Under the pieces are notes generated by a model. The model was given only the letters and a program-made list of their open reading frames with translations, was not told the DNA's origin and ran no database searches. The position numbers and the translations under genes are program-made. DNA of 64,000 bases from Macrostomum hystrix. Taxonomy: Eukaryota; Platyhelminthes; Macrostomidae. Shown in pieces: positions 10,838 to 25,700 of the stretch. How positions within the stretch are numbered: position 1 is the stretch's first letter; every line of letters begins with the position of its first letter. The DNA lies in NCBI GenBank assembly GCA_950097015.1, contig CATNEN010000008.1, forward strand, positions 62,001 to 126,000. The letters run 5' to 3'.

Positions 10838-12620
10838 ATCAAAGCATCATATGATAATAAAATCTTGAAAGTATTTTCAAATTATAATTATAAATATGAT
10901 GTTTAACGTTTGTGTTGTACAAATACAATTGTAAAATATTTTAAACTACACATTCATATTTACACAAACGCATTATTTCATGACTACTGGTGTCCTAAGC
11001 CATGCAATATTGAATCTATAATATAGATTACTAATACAGGAAGATGCATGACACTTAATAAAATGCACAAGTGTGTAAAAAATTAGAAGTTTGGAGCACG
11101 CAATTCCAACCTATACAAAATTTAACTCACTTTCTATTTTACGTTGCCTAGATTCTTTGGTATGTTATATTGCTGTGGAAATATATATACTGCGATAAAA
11201 AGAGCTTGAAAGTTTAGAAAAGCATAAATGTCTACCATAAACTATTGTCATGCCCTTATGAATTGTCAGAATTGAAAGCACCCATAGTTGTACTTTTCAA
11301 GGATAGAAGATTTCTTTAATCGATAACATGTAGAGAGGATTTTAAGCTGATTCGTAAAAAAATATTAATAATGGATAAATACTCAATGTGTAAGTACCTG
11401 TAAGTTGTAATATGCTATAACAGGATCTACGTTTAGAACTTCTGTTCTAATAAAAAACATAGTTAAAATATAGGGAAATTCAAAATCTAGCAAATATCGA
11501 GTATTGTGCTTTGATTCAGGTCCCAAGTCAGGTGATGTTTTCTAGGCAAGAAAGTAGCTGGCGATAAAAAGCCACAATTTTTTGTTTTAAACTTGCGAAA
11601 GCATGTTATTTACAATAGATTAGACGATAAAACAAAGCACAATTTTAATTTAACAAAATAACTTTGAGCTATGCTGAGTTTTATGTTTAAACTAATTAAA
11701 ATATTTTTTCTACGCTCAGCAGCATGCAAAAAGTTAATATAATGTCATGACTCGCTTTCTGATTTGACATGATCAGTTTCCTATTTAGTTTTCGTGCTGG
11801 GTGTTGGCATTTATCGCACATTATAAGTTTTTTAACAGTATTTTCGAGCATAAATAAGTACCGTCGGCAACAAAATTGTGTACTTCTTCTATATTCTGTT
11901 TAATGTTGTATATTAAAATTGTTCACTTCGCTACTGATCTTACTTTTAATTTACAGTTTTTTTTGTCTGACATTGTTTTTAATACACTGGATAGCGGATG
12001 GTTATGGTTACTTATATATATTCAATCAAATGAACACAAATAATTACATTGTATAAAGTCATTAGAATATATGCATAATAGCTCCAATTCCATCACTTTT
12101 TAATCATTCTAATTTCTCACTAGTTTCTTATTCTATTGGTTTTGTTCTATAGTGTATACATTTAAACTTATTCCTAACACTTGCTATGTTTAATTTTCTC
12201 GAATCAGTAATGAGTAATATCAATGACTGATCTAGGGGTTATGAATCCCGTGTTTTTGCATTTATTAGGAGTTTAAACACACCTATTCAAGCACAAACAA
12301 TAAGCTTTTTACATGTATTTTTTGCAAAAAAAACTTTACATCTTGTTTTTGTTCCTGTTAAAAGTGATCAATAATTAGTTTTTACCTATATATAATGCAG
12401 AAATTTTTCAATTTTAGTTCCTAAGGTGAGATATCTTAGACAAATAAGTTTAATGGTTATTTAATGGTATATTTTCCCACTAAATTTTTGCATTTTACTA
12501 ACAAATAAACAAATTTTACTAACTTATTATTTATGTATCTAGCTTGTGCAAATAAAATTTTCTCCTTTTTGGAAAGCAGTTTTCAAACTCGGATATAAAT
12601 CTCCCCAATTGACCATTTCA
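10838..12620. other. Intergenic region between divergent genes
   Basis: About 1.8 kb of AT-rich sequence between the 5' ends of the NEK gene (minus) and the catenin gene (plus). It should hold both promoters and the outermost 5' exons. No array, SINE or recognisable exon seen. Confidence 0.5.
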
Positions 12621-12717
12621 GCCATAAGCAGAACCGAAAGCCATCCCGGCTTCAATTCTGGAGTCGTATTGAAAGCAAAACTTCAAGCACAATAATCGAT
12701 ACCAATCGTTCTTAAAA
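12621..12717 (+). other. 5' UTR part of catenin exon
   Basis: Follows an acceptor-like ccatttcag at 12620, so another non-coding 5' exon or a spliced leader probably lies upstream. An in-frame TGA precedes the ATG at 12718 in this segment. Confidence 0.55.
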
Positions 12718-12740
12718 ATGTATGAATCAAATCATTCCAG
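12718..12740 (+). CDS. Catenin initiator exon
   Basis: Encodes MYESNHS and two bases of the next codon. Its AG/GTAAGT donor is consensus. The phase 2 end matches the exon at 15233, whose first base completes Ser. It was inferred by walking back from the armadillo exons. Confidence 0.65.
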
Positions 12741-15700
12741 GTAAGTTTGCTTTAACTGTTTCTGACACAATACTCTGATTTAATATTCCGTTACATATGT
12801 TATTGAAGTTCTCAAGTCCTCTTCCTGCCAATTCAGATAATTTATTGTTTTGAACATCTAGCATACATACATACAGACTGTCCCATACACTGATAACTTT
12901 ATCTGCTTATGCCTTTACAAAAAAACGAAAAAATACGAAATTGATTAAAAGAAGCAGTTTTTATATCTGTGTTATTCTCCAAAGTGCATCAGAATTGCCT
13001 ATCTGTCCAGTGTACATGCGAGGTTCAGTGGCTAGTTGTCTCTACACAAGTTCTATATGCAGAGCTCTATGAATTACCTACGCCTAACTTCTGGAATGTA
13101 AAATGAATAGTTAATTAACTCGCCATGTGCCATATTTTGGGAACATTTAACTGGCTTAGTATTAGCATAGTAATCAGTTTGAGACCTAATATATAATACT
13201 TATATACTGCTTATTAAATAGCAATGGATAAAACATGAGGTCAAGACTAACTCTACTAGATCTCTAGCCAGTAAGGTAGAGATTCCGTGGCCAAACGGTC
13301 GTTTTTTTCTGATCAGGGTTTAGAATGTTAGTTATTTCGCCTTATACCAAGTGCCCGCGGTCAGATTTAGTATTAGTACATGTTTTATTATTCATTGCGG
13401 TAGAAATCTCCAAACGCCTGTCCAAACTAAGAAGACTGTACTGGCCAAAACAAATTAGCAATGCACTGGCGAGGATCACGTGTGTTCCAATGCCACTTAC
13501 CTGGCTGACAATGTCACAATAACATTTTATAACCAGTTAAATCTGACTGAATTAGTTTCTATAGCCCGTCGTTCAGTACTTAAAATCACGTGCGCTAAAT
13601 GTCGATTGTACATTATCCTCACGCAGCGAATCCTCATTGCTTCAGATCCTCACACTGGGAATTCAAATTATCCCAGATCCTCACACTGGGAATATAAATT
13701 ATCCCAAATCCTCAATCTGTGAATCCATATTATCCCAGATCCTCACACTGGGAATATAAATTATCCCAAATCCTCAATCTGTGAATCCATATTATCCCAG
13801 ATCCTCACACTGGGAATCCACATTATCCCAGATCCTCACACTGGGAATCCATATTATCCTAGATCCTCACACTGGGAATCCACATTATCCCAGATCCTCA
13901 CACTGGGAATCCATATTATCCTAGATCCTCACACTGGGAATCCACATTATCCCAGATCCTCACACTGGGAATTCAAATTATCCCAGATCCTCACACTGGG
14001 AATATAAATTATCCCAGATCCTCACACTGGGAATCCACATTATCCCAGATCCTCACACTGGGAATCCACATTATCCCAGATCCTCACACTGGGAATCCAC
14101 ATTATCCCAGATCCTCAATCTGTGAATCCATATTATCCCAGATCCTCACACTGGGAATTCAAATTATCCCAGATCCTCACACTGGGAATATAAATTATCC
14201 CAGATCCTCAATCTGTGAATCCATATTATCCCAGATCCTCACACTGGGAATATAAATTATCCCAGATCCTCACACTGGGAATATAAATTATCCCAGATCC
14301 TCACACTGGGAATATAAATTATCCCAGATCCTCACACTGGGAATCCACATTATCCCAGATCCTCACACTGGGAATTCAAATTATCCCAGATCCTCACACT
14401 GGGAATTCAAATTATCCCAGATCCTCACACTGGGAATATAAATTATCCCAGATCCTCAATCTGTGAATCCATATTATCCCAGATCCTCACACTGGGAATC
14501 CACATTATCCCAGATCCTCACACTGGGAATATAAATTATCCCAGATCCTCAATCTGTGAATCCATATTATCCCAGATCCTCACACTGGGAATCCACATTA
14601 TCCCAGATCCTCACACTGGGAATTCATATTATCCCAGATCCTCACACTGGGAATCCACATTATCCCAGATCCTCACACTGGGAATTCATATTATCCCAGA
14701 TCCTCACACTGGGAATTCATATTATCCCAGATCCTCAATCTGTGAATCCATATTATCCCAGATCCTCACACTGGGAATCCACATTATCCCAGATCCTCAC
14801 ACTGGGAATCCACATTATCCCAGATCCTCACACTGGGAATCCATCCAGTTTAGATTCAAACACTGGCAATCTACACTTAGGCATACATTTTAGTTCACAA
14901 TCAATAGATCCAACAATAAGTTTGAGTATAGTTCTTGCTTTATTCTCTAGTTACCTGTGTATGTTATGAATATAAACATGCCAGGCTTGAGATCGCATAG
15001 ACACCGTGAGTATCGAACCAGTAAGGCACGCTTCTGGTTAGAAGTACAATAACTACGCTTTATAGTTTAGGCGTGGTCGCTCTAGACTAGCTAGACATGG
15101 GCGGCTCAAATTTAGACAGATTAATAAAATAATAGCACACACCCATTTCAAGCTGATAACTAGTGATTACTGCGTTATTTCCTATTTGGCAATATGATCT
15201 TTTGATTTCTATGAAACCAATTCTTACTTCAGCTATCAGTATCGAGATGGCAACGGAAGTCACTCGATGCACCAACAGCAGCAACAGACAGAGCAAAGGA
15301 AAACTGTTTATCAGGTTGGTGACAAATGTATTATTTTTCACTTAGTAAGCATTCCCTCACTCACTCTCATTGGCTATAAGCTGTACGCTTATCCGCTTTA
15401 TTTTTGGGGGTCAGGCGAGATCCAAATGTACATTTAACAACTTCCTGCCCGGCTAGGGCGTAAATGTACAATCAGTGTACATTCGGTGAGCTATTTTTAG
15501 AAACAATCGATTTTTACTCCCGCAGTACACCACTAAGAGTTACACGCTAGAAAGTGAGCCAGTAGAAATCTCATCACACTCCGGCGGCAATGGCTACGGC
15601 TACGTCGACGGCTACGGCTACGGCGATAATGACGGCAATGGCTATGCGGCAAACGCCTACGCGAATGGCTACGCCGACGACGATGTTGACGAAGCCCATC

Positions 15701-18700
15701 GGAATTCTGAAGGTGTTGGCTACAGTGTAGACACCAGAGTTGTGACTGTTGGAGGCGGCTACGACAGAGATGCTGCCGAACTCAGCCCCGGGTGAGCATA
15801 TAAATGCATAATAATTACTTATAGATGCAGCTAATTCAAATCCCAGAAACCGACCATATGAACAGCAATCGTGCCTGCAGTGCAAAAGTCAATAACGATC
15901 CCCTGCACAATCAACTGCGCTCATTGCTATTGAAGTTGACTTACTAAAAGCAGGCCAGGCACGCGGGATATTCAAGCTTCTATAGAAATTTATAAGAGAC
16001 CAAAAAATTGCCTTCCGGCTGTGCGCCTATGAGCAGTATTGAGTAGATCTGCACTTTGAGAACTGTGCGCCGGGTGGCAGCTAGGCGGAACCTAAACCTC
16101 TCTACCACTGTCTCCCCCCTTCCCCACTACTCTCTAGCGGGATAGGGGCAAGGCGAACAACAACTATCTGTCCTCTCTGACTCAGTGGTGAGCTGCGCCG
16201 CTAAAGTAGGATATTGTTGAATAATAAGGTCTGGTTAGTATTCCGAAACTCCCCAGTCCCTTTAGTATGCTCATAGCGTGTGCTCAAACATTTTTCAATG
16301 CCGTAAGTCTTAGGAAGCGGCGGTGTCTCTTTTGACGGATGTGGGCGTCTGAGCTTTGATAATGAGATATTTCGCCCATTTTGTCACACCGTGTTCGTTA
16401 TAGAGAGTAAGCACTTGCTCTTAACTGGTGCTCATTAGAAAGCTCCGTTCGGATTTCTTAAAATAGAAACACAAAATTTGTTGTCTCCGGGCTGTGCTCA
16501 ACATTGACACGTTACCAATTAGAATGATGAACAGGTTTTTGCGCCGACCAATTGAATAACTACATGGCGTATTCCTGATCCACCACATATAAAGCAGTGA
16601 TTAGAATGACCTAATCAAATGAGTGACTACAATGATCCAACCAATTATGACTACAATGACTCAAACAGTAATGACATTATTGTAATGACTTGTAATGACT
16701 GTATTAATAATACATTTAATACAGTCAAATTATTCAAATTAATAATACAATTAATTATTGTATTGTAATTACTGTAACCCAACCAGTAATGACTACAATG
16801 ACATAACCAGTAATGACTACAATGACATAACCAGTTATGACTACAATGACATAACCAGTAATGACTACAATGACATAACCAGTAATGACTACAATGACAT
16901 AACCAGTAATGACTACAATGACATAGCCTGTAATGACTACAATGACATGACCAGTAATGACTACAATGACATAACCAGTAATGACTACAATGACATAACC
17001 AGTAATGACTACAATGACATAGCCAGTAATGACTACAATGACATAACCAGTAATGACTACAATGACATAACCAGTAATGACTACAATGACATAGCCAGTA
17101 ATGACTACAATGACATAACCAGTAATGACTACAATGACATAACCAGTAATGACTACAATGACATAACCAGTTATTACTACAATGACATAACCAGTTATGA
17201 CTACAATGACATAACCAGTTATTACTACAATGTCCCAATCAATTATGACTAAAATGACGCAACGAATTATGACTAAAATGTCCCAAACAATTATGACTAC
17301 AATGACCCAATCAATTATGACTACAATGACCCAAACAATTATGACTAAAATGACGCAACGAATTATGACTACAATGACCCAATCAATTATGACTAAAATG
17401 ACCCAAACAATTATGACTAAAATGACGAAACGAATTATGACTAAAATGTCCCAAACAATTATGACTACAATGACCCAAACAATTATGACTACAATGACCC
17501 AAACAATTATGACTACAATGACCCAAACAATTATGACTACAATGACCCAAACAATTATGACTACAATGACACAACCAACTGTGACTACAATGACCCAACC
17601 AATTGTGACTACAATGACCCAAACAATTATGAGTGTGTAATTTTATATTTTATTCGAAATCACGCAGATCCGTCAGCGGCGGCAGTAGGTCCTACCGCAA
17701 CGGCGGGTTGAATTTTGAGCTGAAAGAGCAGCAGAACACAAAGATGCGAAACTACAGCGGTTTCAACGGCAGCGACAACGCCTCAGATGATCCGTATGCT
17801 AATCTTCCGCCGCAGAGGCAGCCGGCTCAACGACTGGTGGACTCAAATCTGAGCCTTAACAGCGGAGCTGTGGCGGCTCCATATTTGAATGGAAATCATC
17901 GCAACTCTGGCATTGAGCGGTATAGCAGCGCTGACTTTAATCAGCAGCAGCAGCAGCAGCAGCACGAGTATGTCAACTACACAGATCCGGATGTCCTGGC
18001 TGTTAGGCAATCGCTTGAATCAGCTAAGATTGTGTCTAGTCGCACCAGCTGTAAGTACTGCTTTATATCTTTTGGTCAGAGAAGGAAGGGCTTCGCGCTT
18101 CACTGATTGGTCAGAGAAGGAAGGGCTTCGCGCTTCACTGATTGGTCAGAGAAGGAAGGGCTTCGTGCTTCACTGATTGGTCAGAGAAGTCCAAGGGCTT
18201 TGTGCTTCACTGATTGGTCAGAGAAGGAAGGGCTTTGCGCTTCACTGATTCGTCAGAGAAGGAAGGGCTTCGCGCTTCACTGATTGGTCAGAGAAGGAAG
18301 GGCTTCATGCTTCACTGATTGGTCAGAGAAGGAAGGCTTTGTGCTTCACTGATTGGTCAGAGAAGGAAGGGCTTTGCGCTTCACTGATTGGTCAGAGAAG
18401 TCCAAGGGCTGCGTGCTTCACTGATTGGTCAGAGAAGGAAGGCTTTGTGCTTCACTGATTGGTCAGAGAAGGAAAGGCTTTTTTCCACTTTATTGATCAT
18501 TAGAAGATGATAAGATAAGATTTTAGGATAAACAAAATTGTTTCTATCTACGACGTATGTTTTCTTCAGCCTTCGGTCGTGACCTCGGCGTTAGCGGCGG
18601 CGTCGGTTACGTCGGCAGCGTCGGCAGCTTGTACGGCAGTCGTCAGCAAATCATCGCCTACGATGCCGAGCCGGATACCGTCAGCCAGGGCTTCGGCAAC

Positions 18701-21700
18701 GCGGCCTACAACGGCGGCAATGATCCAGACGAGGACGCCGGCAATTTCTATCCTATCAGCGCGTCGGCGGCTGCGGCTGCGTCTAGATCGTCGGGTCAGC
18801 GTTACGAGGGTCATTATCAATCGCACCTGTCCATTGGTGAGAAGTCTTTGTTTTGGAATTCAGTTTTTGTTTCAATGTATTATCATTTAAATCCTTGTTC
18901 AGAGATTCGCACTTCTAAACGAGAGGTCGGGAGTTCGATTCTTAGCCCTCGTCGGAGAAAAACTGCGTCCTTTAGCAAGACAATGGCTGTGACTGTGGTG
19001 CCAAGATTTCCATCTATTGGATATCTAAAATCTTTATTTTTTACTTCCTTAACAGAAGAAAAAAATAGCTTATTCAAGTATTTAGGATCAAAAACACTTT
19101 TTTCAAGGCACACACAAGGTCAAAGTTCACCTACACTGACAGTTTGACGCACTTTTATTATACACTGAATAATACTACGAGTACTATAATCCAGTTGGCA
19201 GTTGGTAGAGTTCTCGAGAGTATGAAATGATCTCAGCTGTACACAAAACATGGCTATATACAGGATATATTTTCATTCATTCGTGACAATGGGCATTCGG
19301 GACAATGGTTGTCAGCTTCGATTTTACGCATTTTCGTTTCGCGCGTCGCCTGCTTGGGATGGTTAGCCAGGCCCAGCATTTATTGCTTTGAATATTGACT
19401 CTTTGTTTGTTGCCATAGCAACGCCGAGGCAGTCCCAGGCTGACAACTGCTCTGGCAGCCTGTTGAAGTACTTCGCCGACGCCCTGCCTTGTACTGGCTG
19501 AGCATTCGACGTAAGCTGTCGCACCAATCGCTTCGGCTAGAGCTTGGCCTTGTAATGACGTCACCATTGATGTGTGAGTTTGCGATGACGTCATCGTTGA
19601 TGTTGACGGCGCAGATCTCTTCAGCGATGTAAATCCCAGAGACGATTTTATCTGCTTCGACCTTCTCAGTGAAGAAGTCGTCGCTGCTGACGCGGCAGGA
19701 AATGACGACGAAGTCTCCATGATTGATGACGTCATTATAGTTGATGACGTCATGGCTGAGTCGCGCAATTCCAGCTTTGTGCCGACTAGAATTATCGCCG
19801 CGCCGGGGCAATGCTGCCGCAGCTCCGGGCGCCATTTGTCAAGGACGCGGCGCCAGCCAGTCGGGCTGGCCAATGAGAAACAGACGAGGAATAAGTCGGT
19901 CTCCGGGTAGATGAGCGCTAAGAGTTGGTCGTAGTTCTCGATGCCTGTGGTGTCCCAAATGCTGAGCTTAATCTGAGACAATTTTAAAATCGCACGACAT
20001 TTAACATCACTGTTATAAACATGGATAACTACAAGAAACCTGCAACTAAACTCCTAACTCTGAATTTCTGCATCTAAACTCCGAACTCTAAACTGCGAAT
20101 TCTAAACTCCGAACTCTAAACACCGAATTCTAAACTCCGAACTCTAAACACCGAATTCTAAACTCCGAATTCTAAACTCCGAACTCTAAACTGCGAATTC
20201 TAAACTCCGAACTCTAAACTCCGAATTCTAAACTCCGAACTCTAAACACCGAATTCTAAACTCCGAATTCTAAACTCCGAACTCTAAACTCCGAACTCTT
20301 AACTCCGAATTCTAAACTCCGAACTCTAAACTCCGAATTCTAAACTCCGAATTCTAAACTCCGAATTCTAAACTCCGAATTCCAAACACCGAATTCTAAA
20401 CTCCGAACTCTAAACTGCGAATTCTAAACTCCGAACTCTAAACTGCGAATTCTAAACTCCGAATTCCAAACACCGAATTTTAAACTCCGAACTCTTAACT
20501 CCGAATTCTAAACTCCGAATTCCAAACACCGAATTCTAAAAACCGAATTCTAAAATCCGAACTCTAAACTCCGAATTCTAAACTCCGAATTCTAAACACC
20601 GAATTCTAAACTCCGAACTCTAAACTCCGAACTCTAAACTCCGAATTCTAAACTCCGAACTCTAAACTCCGAATTCTAAACTCCGAACTCTAAACTCCGA
20701 ACTCTAAACTCCGAATTCTAAACACCGAATTCTAAACTCCGAACTCTAAACTCCGAATTAAAAACTCCGAACTCTAAACTGCGAACTCTAAACTCCGAAC
20801 TCTAAACTCCGAATTCTAAACACCGAATTCTAAACTCCGAACTCTAAACTCCGAATTAAAAACTCCGAACTCTAAACTCCGAATTCTAAACTCCGAATTC
20901 CAAACTCCGAATTCTAAACTCCGAATTCCAAACACCGAATTCTAAACTCTGAATTCTAAACTCCGAATTCTAAACTCCGAACTCTAAACTGCGAATTCTA
21001 AACACCGAACTCCCATCTCTAAGTTGCGGTGTCAAAGCTGCTCACCAATCTGTCGCTGTCGGTGGCAACGCTGACTGTGCAATTGTCAAACACTCCCGGA
21101 TTATAGCCTAGCAGAGGGTCGACAGTTTCAGCCGTATTCATTTGAGCCAGTGCAGAGTGTAGCAGTAGGCATTTGTCGGCTTCCAAATCGCCAACAACAA
21201 CACATTTTACTGCTGCCTGGCTTGAAGCGGACAATTCCATAATGCCTGCTGACTTTGCAACTCCTGGTATTAGTGGTATTTATCTATGCTGAAGCATTTT
21301 ACCAGCACGCGTGACATCTATAGTAGGCTGTCTATTTCTGGCGAGGCTGTAGTGATTAAAATCTAAAAATGTAAATGTAAATTGAAATATTGAATTAACA
21401 AGTCCGAGTGTCACAAGGTCATATTTAGCAATTAGTTTTGGCATCTCTTAGAACTACTAAATAAATCTAGTTACTGTACGCATGACGAGTGGTTTTGGTT
21501 CTGAAATTTTACTGGATTTTCGATTTCTTAATTTGGCTACAAACTCATAATTTAGTCTACTTCCGTGTTTCGCGAAAATACCGTGTATAAAAATAGTGAA
21601 TGTTTTATCTAAGAATATGAGTATCTATATCTATAAATGTCTGACAGGACTATCTGTTAATATCTGACAGGACTATCTGTAGATATCTGACAGGACTATC

Positions 21701-22619
21701 TGTGGATATCTGACAGGACTATCTGTGGATATCTGACAGGACTATCTGTAGATATCTGACAGGACTATCTGTAGATATCTGACAGGACTATCTGTAGATA
21801 TCTGACAGGACTATCTGTAGATATCTGACAGGACTATCTGTAGATATCTGACAGGACTATCTGTAGATATCTGACAGGACTATCTGTAGATATCTGACAG
21901 GACTATCTGTAGATATCTGACAGGACTATCTGTAGATATCTGACAGGACTATCTGTCGATATCTGACAGGACTACCTGTAGTAGTCTCGTACTTATCTAT
22001 AAGCTTGTACGGATTTTTGGTAGGGCCATCTACTGTTCGTCTGTAGATGTATGTTAGACTGTCTATAGATGCTCGGGGCTAACTGTATATGAATGTCAAA
22101 ATAGAAAGCCAATACTTATGAGGATGGTGGGCTATTATCAAGTGAAGTCCCTTGACGTATTCATGACGTATTTCATATAGAACTAGGAGATTTTAGCCTT
22201 TTGGTTAGAGCGTCGGACTCACGACTTGAAGGTCAGGGGTTCGATTCCCGACTCCGATTGAACAGATTGTGTCCTTTAGTAAGACACTTAACTCTGCATT
22301 GCTTCAGTTCACCCAGCTGTTAAATGGGTACCAGCATCAGCTGGGTAAACTGAGGGTGGGTGTGGCGTCCCCCCAGTCCATGGACTGAACAGCCGTACGC
22401 AGCCTTCAGATGCGCCGCGCAATAGCTGGGGCTGTGCTGTCGGCTGCACACCTGGCTGATGCTGCACACCCAATCGGGGCAGATGTAATCAATTATTATT
22501 ATCTAGGCTCAATATTTCATAATGTTAATCTGAATTTTCGCAGGCTCCGCCGCAGCTCGCGACACTGCTTCCCCTCATCAGATGAAGAGCGCCAGCCTCT
22601 CCCAGGTGAATTTACATCT

Positions 22620-22658
<39 letters not shown>

Positions 22659-22722
22659 GTTATTTACAGCCGAGAGCTCCGCGATGGTTAGGGCTACCAC
22701 AACCAGCACCACAACTACAATT

Positions 22723-22760
<38 letters not shown>

Positions 22761-25700
22761 GCAGCAGGTGGTGGTTGTTGACGAACCAGGCGCCAATTAT
22801 CGCAATCCCGAACTGCCGGATCTCATCGAATATTTGCACAACGGCTCGGAGACTACCAAGTGTCACGCTGCGGCCTACCTGCAGCATCTCAGCTTTTGCG
22901 AGGAAGCTGTTAAGTCCAAAGTTCGAGCCGCCGGTGGTATTCCACTGCTGGTTCGACTGTTGTCGGAAGCTAGCAGCTCGGAGCTTCAACGAAATGTTCT
23001 TGGCGCACTGCGCAACCTCAGCTACGGCCAGCGACAGGAGGAGAATAAGAGGGAGATGTGCCAGGCTGGGGTGCTAGCCGAGGCTAGGAAATTGCTAGAG
23101 ATCTCAGCTGATCAGGATGTCAAGTAAGCTTGTGATTGGCTGCCTGTTCTATTAGGAGTTCTGTCCGTTTGTGATTGGCTGCCTGTTCTATTAGGAATGT
23201 TATCCGTTTGTGATTGGCTGCCTGTTCTATTAGGAATGTTATCCGTTTGTGATTGGCTGCCTGTTCTATTAGGAATGTTATCCGTTTGTGATTGGCTGCC
23301 TGTTCTATTAGGAATGTTATCCGTTTGTGATTGGCTGCCTGTTCTATTAGGAATGTTATCCGTTTGTGATTGGCTGCCTTTTCTATTAGGAATGTTATCC
23401 GTTTGTGATTGGCTGCCTTTTCTATTAGGAGTGTTATCAGTTTATGATTGGCTGCCTGTTCTATTAGAAGCGGTTATCAGTTTGTGATTGGCTGCCTGTT
23501 CTATTAGAAGCGGTTATCAGTTTGTGATTGGCTGCCTGTTCTATTAGAAGCGGTTATCAGTTTGTGATTGGCTGCCTGTTCTATTAGAAGCGGTTATCAG
23601 TTTGTGATTGGCTGCCTGTTCTATTAGGAGTGCTGTCCGTTTGTAATTGGCTGCCAGTTTGATAAGGATGCTGACCAATCGTATCATATTCTACGCTTTC
23701 TCATCCAATCAGGGAGCTGGCCACCGCAGTCATGTGGAACATCAGCGTCAGCTCCACCCTGAAGAAGGACGTGCTGGACACCTGCCTGGACACTCTCGTC
23801 CAGCGGGTCCTGCTGCCGCACGCTGGCCTGGAGCGTCGCGGAGACGTGTACACCAACGTGCAGCGCGAGATCTATTGGACAGTGCTGTTTCGCAATGCCA
23901 CCGGTGTTGTGCGCAGCGTCAGCTCGTGCGGCGACTACGCCAGGCGGCGGCTGCGCTCGGCCGACGGTCTGGTTGAAAGCCTTCGCCAGATCATTCAATG
24001 CGCCGTAGATAACAGCGATCTGGACGGCAAGGCTGTGGAGAACTGTGTCTGCACGGTGCGCAATTTGGTCTACGCCTGCCAGGAGGTCGAGGATCCGGCC
24101 TACTTGCGGCGACACGCGGCCAGGCCTGCTGGCAGAGCTGGCAGCGGCGGCGGCACGGGTGCCGGATGCTTCGGGCGTGGATCGTCTAGAGGCGCCAGCC
24201 TTACCAACCCATCGGCTCCACCTATTATTCAGCGCAGGTTAAATGGTGCGAAATACAATTTTTATATGAAGTCCTGTTCGATATTCAATCCGCTTTGATC
24301 TCAAATCCCATTCTATTTTAAATTCTAATCGTTCTCAAATCCCATTCGATCCCAAATCCCATTCGATCCCAAATCCCATTCGATCCCAAATCCCATTCGA
24401 TCTCAAATCCCATTCGATCTCAAATCCCATTTGATCTCAAATCCTAATCGATCTCAAACCCCATTCGATATTAAATTCCATTCGATTTACAATCCCATTC
24501 GATTTACAATCCCATTCGATCTCAAATCCCATTCGATCTCGAATCCCATTCGATCTCAAACGCCTTTTGATCTTAAATCCCATTCGATCTCAAACCCCAT
24601 TTGATCTCAAATCCTATTCGATCTTAAATCCCATTTGATCTCAAATCCCATTCGATCTCAAATCCCATTCGATCTCAAATCCCATTCGATCTCAAATCCC
24701 ATTCGATCTCAAATCCCATTCGATCTTGAATCCCATTCGATCTTGAATCCCATTCGATCTCGAATCCCATTCGATCTCAAACCCCTTTTGATCTTAAACC
24801 CCATTTGATCTCAAATCCTATTCGATCTTAAATCCCATTTGATCTCAAATCCTAATCGATCTCAAATCCCATTCGATCTCAAATCCCATTCGATCTCAAA
24901 TCCCATTCGATCTCGAATCCCATTCGATCTCAAACGCCTTTTGATCTTAAATCCCATTTGATCTCAAATCCCATTCGATCTCAAATCCCATTCGATCTCA
25001 AATCCCATTCGATCTCAAATCCTATTCGATCTCAAATCCCATTCGATCTTGAATCCCATTCGATCTTGAATCCCATTCGATCTCGAATCCCATTCGATCT
25101 CAAACCCCTTTTGATCTTAAACCCCATTTGATCTCAAATCCTAATCGATCTCAAATCCCATTCGATCTCAAATCCCATTCGATCTCAAATCCCATTCGAT
25201 CTCAAATCCCATTCGATCTCAAATCCCATTCGATCTCAAACCCCTTTTGATCTTAGACCCCATTTGATCTCAATTCCTAATCGATCTCAAATCCCATTCG
25301 ATTTCAAATCCCATTCGATCTCAAATCCCATTCGATCTCAAATCCCATTCGATCTCAAATCCCATTCGATCTCAAATCCCATTCGATCTCAAATCCCATT
25401 CGATCTCAAATCCCATTCGATCTCAAATCCCATTCGATCTCAAATCCCATTCGATCTCAAATCCCATTCGATCTCAAATCCCATTCGATCTCAAATCCCA
25501 TTCGATCTCAAATCCCATTCGATCTCAAATCCCATTCGATCTCAAATCCCATTCGATCTCAAATCCCATTCGATCTCAAATTCTATTCGATCTCAATCAA
25601 ATCTCATTCGATTTAAAATCCCAGTCGATCAAATTATCCATATTTAAAAGTTTCCTAAGCAATGCCCACCGGTACAACAATCTAGAAGAATTCTCTGATC

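Noticed and set aside
13640-14850. Possible CRISPR-like array
   Set aside because: Units follow each other directly with no unique spacers. The context is eukaryotic and intronic.
18557-19147. Continuation of catenin exon 5 into 18837-19147
   Set aside because: The frame leaves the Gly/Tyr-rich sequence at a consensus GTGAGA donor and enters a SINE remnant. Exon 6 joins in phase at 22544.
22196-22260. Functional tRNA gene
   Set aside because: A- and B-boxes are present, but no cloverleaf could be closed by eye. It continues into a SINE body with an ATT tail, and a second copy exists.
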